NCBI GenBank assembly: GCA_904420525.1
Contig: CAJFVT010000063.1
Coordinates: 1-62,607 of the forward strand
Length of the DNA: 62,607 nucleotides
DNA from: an uncultured Clostridia bacterium
Lineage (GTDB): Bacteria; Bacillota; Clostridia; UBA1381
Reading direction: 5' to 3'
Part shown: positions 56,825-62,607 of the stretch, in pieces
How the letters are laid out: every line of letters starts with the position of its first letter
How positions within the stretch are numbered: position 1 is the first letter of the stretch
The notes under the pieces: model-generated
Told to the model about the DNA's origin: nothing
The model's database searches: none
What the model saw: the letters and a program-made list of their open reading frames with translations, nothing else
Translations under genes and position numbers: made by a program

Positions 56825-56916
56825 CTGTTTATTTAAAATAATCTATATAATAAATTGATAAAATTTATCGGTATGTCATATCATGACGGATTTTTGCGTT
56901 AAATTCAAATTTCCTC

Positions 56917-56945
56917 TTGAAAAATACGTTAGTTTGTGCTAAAAT
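56917..56945 (+). promoter_or_regulatory. Promoter of the DtxR-type regulator
   Basis: TTGAAA and TAAAAT with a 17-bp spacer and extended -10 TGC. Confidence 0.65.
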
Positions 56946-57014
56946 ATATTCAAATAATTAATCAGTGTTTCACAGGCTAACTGCGGCCTGCGGCTGCACA
57001 GGAGGAGGTCTGTT

Positions 57015-57389
57015 ATGAAGCTGCTTGAATCAGGTGAAATGTATCTTGAAACGATCCTTATATTGAAGAACAAATACGGCTATGTACGCTCGATCGATAT
57101 AGCTCACGAAATGAACTTCTCAAAGCCGAGCGTATCAAGGGCTATGTCGCTGCTCAAGGAGGACGGATATATAGAAAACGATCCGCATGGAATGATCCTC
57201 CTTACCGAAAAGGGACAGGAGGTAGCTGAGAAGATCTATGACAGACATAAGACTCTCACAAAGTATCTTATCCTGCTTGGCGTGAGCGAGGAAACGGCAC
57301 AGCAGGACGCCTGCCGTATCGAGCATGTCATAAGCGAGGAAAGCTTTGAAAAGATCAAAGCTTTGATACCCGACTCATTAAAAGAATAA
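57015..57389 (+). CDS. Short DtxR/MntR-family metal-dependent regulator
   Basis: The 124-residue protein has the winged-helix domain (about 1-65) and dimerisation helices (66-124) but no SH3-like third domain. The metal ligands read as M9, C100, E103 and H104 (ACRIEHVIS), the pattern of DtxR/IdeR iron sites (M10, C102, E105, H106), whereas MntR has D8 and E99. Iron(II) response is therefore inferred over manganese. AGGAGGAGG precedes ATG. A full MITE-like element is inserted right at its stop codon. No transporter gene is adjacent. Confidence 0.85.
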   Translation: MKLLESGEMYLETILILKNKYGYVRSIDIAHEMNFSKPSVSRAMSLLKEDGYIENDPHGMILLTEKGQEVAEKIYDRHKTLTKYLILLGVSEETAQQDACRIEHVISEESFEKIKALIPDSLKE

Positions 57390-57392
57390 TAA

Positions 57393-57469
57393 TAGGTAAT
57401 TGCGAAACGCGGCAGTGTTTTGTAATTACTTCCCTATACTGTGCGAAACGACTGTTTCGCAATCACCTA
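57393..57469 (+). mobile_element. MITE-like element copy E, full length with target duplication
   Basis: 77 bp from TAGGTAATTGCGAAAC to GTTTCGCAATCACCTA, a 16-bp inverted repeat with one difference. Contains hairpin 1 (15 bp, three G-U, loop GGCA) and hairpin 2 (TGCGAAACGACTGTTTCGCA). AGAATAATA occurs directly before (57383-57391) and after (57470-57478), a 9-bp target duplication that includes the stop codon of the regulator gene. No ORF; would need a transposase from elsewhere. Confidence 0.85.
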
Positions 57470-57486
57470 AGAATAATAGCTTAACG

Positions 57487-57538
57487 GACTGCCGCGCTCA
57501 TGCATAGGCATCGAGACCGCGGCGGTCTATTTTTTTTG
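57487..57538 (+). terminator. Terminator after the DtxR-type gene
   Basis: GACTGCCGCG pairs with CGCGGCGGTC (one G-U), followed by TATTTTTTTT. It shares the CTGCCGC core. The mobile element sits between it and the gene, so the element is transcribed with the gene. Confidence 0.88.
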
Positions 57539-57548
57539 CACGGCGCTT

Positions 57549-58751
57549 TTACGGCGCACATATGCCGCAGGGCGAATATCCCTGAGCTGTCAGCTCTGCT
57601 CTGCTCCCGCTGTATTCCCGCTTGTTTTTTTCACTCATATTCGATACTCCCGGACAGTCGGGATAATGGAATTTCTTTGACCGAGTATTAAGAATATATA
57701 CGGTCTCTGTACCGGTCAGAACATCTTCCGGCACGGCAGCATGATTGCTGCCGTCTAAATAGCTGATGCCCACTCCGGGCTGGACGTTATAGCAATATAC
57801 ATTAAAGCAAAGTCCGCTGCCGCCGTCCTCAACGGACATGCCCTCCATCAGCACACCGCGGGCGACAAGCTCGCTGCCCCTGAAATCCGGCGTTACACGG
57901 TACATAACATGGTTCCCCGTAGCCTCTATATAATCTGCCGTCATATTTTCAAACGGCAGCATCCCCTCCGTATTCATATACCGAGTGCCGGTGATAAGAT
58001 TTTTTTCATTCGCGTTTTCCGCCGACAGCTGGTAGCCTATGAGATGACATCGGTTATACAGATACTTCCCATCAATAAAATCATATTTAGACGTGACCCA
58101 GCCTGACGGCTTGATCATACCGATCGCGCCGCGCTCTTCTGTGGGCATTGTATCGATCGAAAGGCTTGCAAACGCCTCGCCGCAGCGCCCGAGCCAGTCA
58201 AGCTCACTGTAGCTTTCAAACGAGACCGAGCTTATCTCGCTTTCATCAAAATACGGCACATTGCCGTTTATCACCGTATACGCGCTGCCGCTGTATTCCG
58301 GAACAAGCTCCGGGATAAAAAATCCCTCGCTGCTGTCCGATACTATAAACACGGTGCTTGTATCGCCGTTCCAGCTGACCGCGCAGTCAAACGCCTCCGA
58401 TACAGCGCGCACAGGCACCAGCGTTCTGTCGTTTATTATCACTGCAGGCGACTCAAGAGCAATATCCTCGCCGTCCCTGTATATCACAGGATCGCCTACC
58501 CCTATGCTTACGTTCACATCGCCGCGGACGCCGACAGCCGTCTGTGCTTCCTCATCCCAAGTTACCTCCGCGCCTAGCGCTTCAAAGATCGCGCGCATAG
58601 GGACCATGGTCCTGTCGTTTATTATCACCGGATCCACATCAAAGCTGACGCGGACGCCGTCTACAAAGACGGCAACATCTTCCGATGCCGATGCTGACGG
58701 CGTTAAAACAGCCGCGCAGATCAAGGCTAATGCCAATTTACCGCGTACCAC
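57549..58751 (-). CDS. Secreted stalk-domain DNA/RNA non-specific endonuclease
   Basis: Exported protein of 400 residues starting at GTG (AGGAGG upstream). Signal peptide about 1-22; two copper-amine-oxidase-N-like stalk repeats (about 25-140; INDRTMVPMRAIFEALGAEV and INDRTLVPVRAVSEAFDCAV); then a nuclease domain (about 155-345) with RCHLIGYQLSAENANEKNL, in which H236 corresponds to the catalytic histidine of DRGH-type nucleases; and a C-terminal module FHYPDCPGV...SPCGIC with Cys/His pairs that may bind zinc. Probably degrades extracellular nucleic acid at the cell surface. Confidence 0.85.
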   Translation of the reverse strand: MVRGKLALALICAAVLTPSASASEDVAVFVDGVRVSFDVDPVIINDRTMVPMRAIFEALGAEVTWDEEAQTAVGVRGDVNVSIGVGDPVIYRDGEDIALESPAVIINDRTLVPVRAVSEAFDCAVSWNGDTSTVFIVSDSSEGFFIPELVPEYSGSAYTVINGNVPYFDESEISSVSFESYSELDWLGRCGEAFASLSIDTMPTEERGAIGMIKPSGWVTSKYDFIDGKYLYNRCHLIGYQLSAENANEKNLITGTRYMNTEGMLPFENMTADYIEATGNHVMYRVTPDFRGSELVARGVLMEGMSVEDGGSGLCFNVYCYNVQPGVGISYLDGSNHAAVPEDVLTGTETVYILNTRSKKFHYPDCPGVSNMSEKNKREYSGSRAELTAQGYSPCGICAP

Positions 58752-58770
58752 ACCGTATCCTCCTCTCTAA

Positions 58771-58820
58771 ATAAAAAAGGGGACTGCTGCAAAACTCATT
58801 GAATTTTGCAACAGCCTCCT
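58771..58820 (-). terminator. Terminator after the SDR gene
   Basis: On the minus strand GGAGGCTGTTGCAAAA pairs with TTTTGCAGCAGTCCCC (one mismatch, some G-U) and is followed by TTTTTTAT. Member of the recurrent family. Confidence 0.88.
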
Positions 58821-58842
58821 GTCAATCACTTTTTAATTATGA

Positions 58843-59643
58843 TCACGGCTGCTTTCCGATGTAAGCAAGGATACCGCCGTCAACATAAAGAACATGTCCG
58901 TTAACCGCATTTGATGCATCTGATGCAAGGAATACAGCAGGTCCTGTAAGCTCTTCAGCCTGCAGCCATCTGCCTGCCGGAGTTCTTCCGCAGATGAACT
59001 GATCGAACGGATGTCTTGAACCGTCAGCCTGCTTTTCGCGGAGCGGAGCTGTCTGCGGTGTTGCGATATATCCCGGTCCGATACCGTTACACTGGATGTT
59101 GTAAGCGCCGTACTCTGAACAGATGTTTCTTGTGAGCATCTTGAGACCGCCCTTAGCTGCAGCGTAAGCTGAAACTGTTTCACGGCCAAGCTCTGACATC
59201 ATTGAACAGATGTTTATGATCTTTCCGTGACCCTTCTTGATCATTGAAGGAATAACAGCCTTTGATACGATAAACGGAGCGTTGAGGTCTACATCGATCA
59301 CCTGACGGAACTGCTCAGCTGTCATATCGCACATCGGTATTCTCTTGATGATGCCTGCGTTGTTGACAAGAATATCAATAACGCCGACAGTCTCCTCGAT
59401 ATCCTTTACCATGTCCTGAACAGCCTGCTCGTTTGTAACATCGCAAACATAGCCCTTAGCATCTATACCATCTGCCTTATATGCCTCCAAGCCCTTGTCA
59501 ACAAGCTCCTGCTTGATATCGTTGAACACGATCTTAGCTCCGCACTTAGCGAATGCCGATGCGATAGCATAGCCTATGCCGTATGATGCGCCTGTTACCA
59601 ACGCAACCTTACCCTCAAGGCTGAAATTCAAAAAATCACTCAT
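58843..59643 (-). CDS. SDR-family oxidoreductase, gluconate 5-dehydrogenase-like
   Basis: Classical short-chain dehydrogenase of 266 residues: cofactor loop TGASYGIG, NNAG, catalytic S in NICSMMSELG, and YAAAK. The middle and end (GPGYIATPQTAPLR, FLASDASNAVNGHVLYVDGG) resemble gluconate 5-dehydrogenase and 2-deoxy-D-gluconate 3-dehydrogenase. Codon choice (ATC rather than ATA, GCT, GAA) differs from neighbours and suggests high expression. Cotranscribed after the VOC gene; the substrate is probably a sugar acid. Confidence 0.85.
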   Translation of the reverse strand: MSDFLNFSLEGKVALVTGASYGIGYAIASAFAKCGAKIVFNDIKQELVDKGLEAYKADGIDAKGYVCDVTNEQAVQDMVKDIEETVGVIDILVNNAGIIKRIPMCDMTAEQFRQVIDVDLNAPFIVSKAVIPSMIKKGHGKIINICSMMSELGRETVSAYAAAKGGLKMLTRNICSEYGAYNIQCNGIGPGYIATPQTAPLREKQADGSRHPFDQFICGRTPAGRWLQAEELTGPAVFLASDASNAVNGHVLYVDGGILAYIGKQP

Positions 59644-59690
59644 TGGATTCTCCTCCTTAAAAATATGTATATTTTAATATAAATATTAAC

Positions 59691-60083
59691 TTAACCAAGC
59701 GGATCCGGACGATAAATGAGGTGTGAATAATTGCCCTCGATATCCCTGTACCAATAGGTCTTAAGTCCCGCGGCATTCTCCGATACGTCATGGACCTCCT
59801 CGACTCTGTTGTCAGCCTTGAGCTTTTCAACGATCTCATCGAAGGCCTTGGGGCTTACCGAGAACGCCAGATGTCTTATACCCGCCATTTTCTCAGCGTC
59901 ATCCGCCTTTTCCGTCTGAGCCGATACAAACTCGATCATGCTTCCATCGGGGAACTGCAGGAAATATGTACCCTTGCCGTTGTCATAAACAACTCTGCCG
60001 CCGTACATATCCATATACCAATCTTTAAGCGCCGCAGTATCGAATGAAACGACCGCGACATGCTCTATCCCGCTTACTGCCAT
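59691..60083 (-). CDS. VOC-family (glyoxalase/bleomycin resistance fold) protein
   Basis: 131 residues. Two beta-alpha-beta-beta-beta units: GIEHVAVVSFDTAALKDWY and GIRHLAFSVSPKAFDEIVEK, each with a histidine that may bind metal, and a glutamate in MIEFVS. ATG 60083 is seven bases after AGGAGG. It precedes the SDR gene by 47 bp, so both may act on one sugar or dicarbonyl compound; the reaction is unknown. Confidence 0.85.
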   Translation of the reverse strand: MAVSGIEHVAVVSFDTAALKDWYMDMYGGRVVYDNGKGTYFLQFPDGSMIEFVSAQTEKADDAEKMAGIRHLAFSVSPKAFDEIVEKLKADNRVEEVHDVSENAAGLKTYWYRDIEGNYSHLIYRPDPLG

Positions 60084-60138
60084 ACTCATTCCTCCTCTCA
60101 CGGCCGACCATTATGACCTGCCGTCTTTGTCTATATAT

Positions 60139-60167
60139 ATTATAGCATAATCAAGAAAGAATTTCAA
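60139..60167 (-). promoter_or_regulatory. Promoter of the VOC-SDR genes
   Basis: Minus-strand TTGAAA and TATAAT with a 17-bp spacer and TGC extended -10. Confidence 0.7.
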
Positions 60168-60262
60168 GCAGTCTTCATTAATTTTATAAAAATTTGAATT
60201 ATTCCACTGAATATTATACAATTCTATCTTTCTTCCTGAATTATTCCTTAAAAATACCTATA

Positions 60263-61609
60263 TCAGGCAGTCCTCTTAGGGTATGGGCATTTGAAAAACT
60301 GCCTGCTCATAAATAAGCCGATCAATGACACGATCCCATCCGTAACGGGATAAGTAAGCCAGAAATAATCCAGCCCGAACCTAGAGAATAGGTATGCCAA
60401 CGGCACGAACAGAAATACTGTTCTTATGACCGTCAGCAGAGAGCTTTTTAAGCTTGCTCCGACAGCCTGAAACAGGACCGGATATGTAAGTGATGTTACC
60501 AGCGGTATAAAGCTCAAGCCTATAATACGGAAAGCCGTGATGCCTATTCTTATGACCTCATCGTCCATCGAGAAAAACCGCAGCATAGGCTCAGGTATGA
60601 TCATGAAACAAAGTGTTCCTAAAAACATCAGAGCCGCGCCGAAAATTATCGCTGTATTCAAGGTTTTTCTGCATCTCTCAGTATTCCCCGCCGCATAGTT
60701 GAAGCTTATGACAGGCACGATACAGGTCTGCATCGCGCCAAGCGGGATAAAGAAAAAGGTCTGCCACTTGTAATACAGTCCCAGCACTGTAACAGCGGCG
60801 TCGGAAAATGTCGCAAGTATCATATTCAGACCGAATATGTAGAGGGTATATGCCGACTGCATGAGAATATTCGGTGTCCCAAGGCAGAATATCCTCCCCA
60901 CATAGCGAGGATATCTTCTCCATTCCGGCGGCTTGTAAAATCCATTTTTCATGACCACAAGCGCCGCAATGATCTGACCCGCAGCTGTTGCGGCCGCAGC
61001 GCCTGCGATACCCATCTCCGGAAGTCCGAACATCCCGAAGATAAGCAGAGGGTCGAAGATCATATTCGTTGCCGCGCCTGCTATCTGGGCTATCATAGGG
61101 ATCTTCATATTGCCGCGCGCCTGCAGTATTTTTGTCCATATACTTTCCAGAAACAGCCCGAAGCTGAACACGCATACGATCCTTCCGTATGTGATAACAT
61201 CCGCAATTACCTCAGGAGACGAGGTCTGTAATCTTGCATACAGCGGCATTACCGCATAGCACACCGCGGCAAAAACGGCCCAAAGAACGACTGCCAGCGG
61301 AGTCCCGGCTCCCGCATATTCGTCAGCCCTATCGCTCTGCCCAAGTCCCAGCTTCGAAGCCATTACCGTGTTGATCCCCACTCCCGTACCCACAGCTAAT
61401 GCGATCATCAAAAGCTGTAATGGATAAACGATCGAAAGCGCGGTAAGCCCAGACTCCGAATATCTTCCCACAAACACGCTGTCGATAATATTATAAAGCG
61501 CCTGTATAAGCTGCGCCAGCATTACCGGCGGAGCCATTTTAAAAAGTATTTTACTTATTTTTTCAGTTCCAAAGTAATCATTGTTTTGTTTGATGTTTTC
61601 CATATCCAT
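60263..61609 (-). CDS. MATE-family exporter, second copy
   Basis: About 448 residues, twelve hydrophobic helices; ALYNIIDSVFVGRYSESGLTA and GVGINTVMASKLGLGQ match the first helices of MATE proteins. ATG 61609 is nine bases after GGGAG; the ORF track began at TTG. It differs clearly in sequence from the MATE protein at 32863. Ion-driven efflux of unknown substrate. Confidence 0.93.
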   Translation of the reverse strand: MDMENIKQNNDYFGTEKISKILFKMAPPVMLAQLIQALYNIIDSVFVGRYSESGLTALSIVYPLQLLMIALAVGTGVGINTVMASKLGLGQSDRADEYAGAGTPLAVVLWAVFAAVCYAVMPLYARLQTSSPEVIADVITYGRIVCVFSFGLFLESIWTKILQARGNMKIPMIAQIAGAATNMIFDPLLIFGMFGLPEMGIAGAAAATAAGQIIAALVVMKNGFYKPPEWRRYPRYVGRIFCLGTPNILMQSAYTLYIFGLNMILATFSDAAVTVLGLYYKWQTFFFIPLGAMQTCIVPVISFNYAAGNTERCRKTLNTAIIFGAALMFLGTLCFMIIPEPMLRFFSMDDEVIRIGITAFRIIGLSFIPLVTSLTYPVLFQAVGASLKSSLLTVIRTVFLFVPLAYLFSRFGLDYFWLTYPVTDGIVSLIGLFMSRQFFKCPYPKRTA

Positions 61610-61735
61610 AATTATCAACTCCCAATTTGAACTATACCAGTATACAGCAAACCAAATCGAATGTCAATAGGTTATGTATCATTTGTTTGCAGACAGCCTT
61701 TGATATGCCTGACATTTTTTCAGCGCACAACAAAA

Positions 61736-61773
61736 ACGCCCCGCAAACCGCAGCCGTACGATTTGCAGGGCGT
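61736..61773 (-). terminator. Terminator after the TPR/zinc-ribbon gene
   Basis: On the minus strand ACGCCCTGCAAA pairs with TTTGCGGGGCGT (one G-U), followed by TTTTGTTG. Confidence 0.85.
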
Positions 61774-61791
61774 GTGAATTATGGACTTTCG

Positions 61792-62514
61792 TTACTCTGT
61801 ATCTGATGATATTATAATTCCTTTCGCTTTACACTTTGGACATATCGCAGACAATCTGGGGATCTCGGTTTGCCCCTCTTGCTTTTTATATTTTACCTTG
61901 AATGTATGTCCGCAGTTTGAACAGGTATGAGATAAGAATACCGTGCTGTCCTCTAAAGCATCCCACAGTTTTTTAGAACGTTTTATTTCCATTTTATAAT
62001 AAATATAAAATACTGGGCTAACAAAGAGTATTCCCACAACAGCTATTGATGCTGCGATTACTGTCATTGCTAACACCGCGTCTGAGTTCAAATACGAAGT
62101 AGAAATACCGATACCAAAAACTATAGCAATCAGAAGTGATATGCATCCGATAACAAATGAATATTTAGCAACCTTAGGATATAGCTTTACATTTTTTGAC
62201 GCTTCGTTATAATCCTTTCTTTGCTTTCTTTTATATTCCTCGACCTTGTTCTTTTCCGCAGAAGCATTATAATCTTCCAAGCGCCGTTTCTGCTCCCTGT
62301 CAGCAAATCGTAAGGCCTTTTGATAATTGGCATTGTCAGATAAGCTTACAGCAAGCTTTGCTAAGTCTTCTTCTTTATCGACCATCTCATCGATCATCAG
62401 CTTCCCCAGATAAGCTCTCGCGTTTTCGGGAGCAATATTCAGCACTTTTTCGATCAGCTCATTTGCTTTATTCCATTCTTTATCAGTCATCAGCAGAAAT
62501 GCGCGTTTCAGCAT
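61792..62514 (-). CDS. TPR, membrane and zinc-ribbon protein, apparently 5'-truncated
   Basis: From the first ATG the protein has 240 residues: a TPR-like segment (KRAFLLMTDKEWNKANELIEKVLNIAPENARAYLGKLM, in parts), a charged region, two membrane helices (about 123-145 and 150-172) and a C-terminal zinc ribbon (CSNCGH, CPKCKA). In similar clostridial proteins, as I recall them, the TPR segment is preceded by another zinc ribbon and by a TxDS-like sequence. Here the frame does continue upstream as STTDS and stops where an insertion-sequence-like end begins. It is probably an interrupted gene. Confidence 0.65.
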   Translation of the reverse strand: MLKRAFLLMTDKEWNKANELIEKVLNIAPENARAYLGKLMIDEMVDKEEDLAKLAVSLSDNANYQKALRFADREQKRRLEDYNASAEKNKVEEYKRKQRKDYNEASKNVKLYPKVAKYSFVIGCISLLIAIVFGIGISTSYLNSDAVLAMTVIAASIAVVGILFVSPVFYIYYKMEIKRSKKLWDALEDSTVFLSHTCSNCGHTFKVKYKKQEGQTEIPRLSAICPKCKAKGIIISSDTE

Positions 62515-62530
62515 CGAGTCCGTGGTGCTA

Positions 62531-62607
62531 TGTCAAGATAACGGACACATTAAACCTTTGTTTTTTAGTAAAATCAGCAAAATGCACAAATTGGTCGCAT
62601 TTATTCC
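62531..62607. mobile_element. Probable end of an insertion sequence running off the window
   Basis: TGTCAAGATAACGGACAC followed by ATTAAACCTTTGTTTTTTAG has the look of the terminal repeat of IS3-type elements (ends in TG, TGTC...GGACAC). It begins exactly where the reading frame of the neighbouring gene is lost. The transposase would be outside the window, so this is inference. Confidence 0.45.

Noticed and set aside
56687-56830. T-box riboswitch in the cysE-cysS leader
   Set aside because: I looked for the GGGUGGNACCGCG-type sequence and a specifier loop; neither is present and the leader is only about 105 nt.

Overview
The window looks like a chromosomal segment of an anaerobic, probably spore-forming, Gram-positive bacterium of the class Clostridia. 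The evidence is gene content: PyrR-headed pyrimidine genes, YlmC/YmxH-type PRC-barrel protein, mini-RNase III (MrnC), long-form HPF, LexA, NrdR, an NfnAB-type electron-bifurcating transhydrogenase, a split transketolase and a dcw cluster with a DNPR-type (meso-diaminopimelate) MurE. SLH-domain and copper-amine-oxidase-N stalk proteins suggest relatives of Oscillospirales or Monoglobales, but the species cannot be named from sequence alone. Isoleucine is very often ATA. I see no rRNA, tRNA, CRISPR array or prophage.

Layout. 0-4 kb: pyrR-pyrB-pyrC-pyrF on the minus strand. 4-8.4 kb: a divergent two-component system, then an ECF sigma/anti-sigma pair. 8.4-15 kb: the complete F1Fo ATP synthase operon atpBEFHAGDC. 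15-20 kb: rsuA-like, mnmE, PHP phosphatase, nrdR, PRC-barrel protein, a polytopic membrane protein and a PAP2 phosphatase. 20-25.5 kb: nfnB-nfnA, RluA family, ilvE and divergent hpf. 25.6-34.2 kb: a 1113-residue DUF5107/TPR protein, lexA (TTG start), a well-bounded structured transcription unit without a recognised product, M18 aminopeptidase, HD protein, radical SAM protein and a MATE exporter. 34.3-37 kb: an SLH-anchored GH18-like protein and a divergent XRE / ribbon-helix-helix pair sharing palindromic operators. 37-48 kb: the dcw operon mraZ-rsmH-ftsL-pbp-murE-murF-mraY-ftsW-murG. 48.5-62.6 kb: tex, lgt, lipoprotein, split transketolase, cysE-cysS-mrnC, a short DtxR-type regulator, a secreted stalk-domain nuclease, a VOC-SDR pair, a second MATE exporter, and a gene that appears cut off at its 5' end by an insertion sequence.

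Across the intergenic spaces two dispersed repeat families stand out. One is a ~80 bp miniature inverted-repeat element with TAGGTrATTGCGAAAC ends, in full or partial copies at five places, one flanked by a 9 bp direct repeat. Its main hairpin pairs fully only on one strand, through G-U pairs, and in the three copies that carry that hairpin this strand matches the flanking genes. The other is a set of terminator hairpins sharing a GGGGCTGCCGC / GCGGCAGCCCC core behind mostly minus-strand genes.

The clearest regulatory readings are an array of four 10-bp-spaced repeats just downstream of the mraZ promoter (MraZ autoregulation), palindromes inside the promoter of the ribbon-helix-helix gene, and a GAGGCU hairpin in the pyrR leader. 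The best candidate for something undescribed is the 330-nt unit behind lexA (about 29850-30179): strong promoter, 5' hairpin, 15-position long-range helix enclosing a ribosome-binding site and a four-codon ORF, a 59-codon hydrophobic ORF, and a terminator. Gene starts were adjusted from the ORF track where a Shine-Dalgarno sequence and family alignment from memory favoured an internal codon. All family assignments are by eye; no database search was run.
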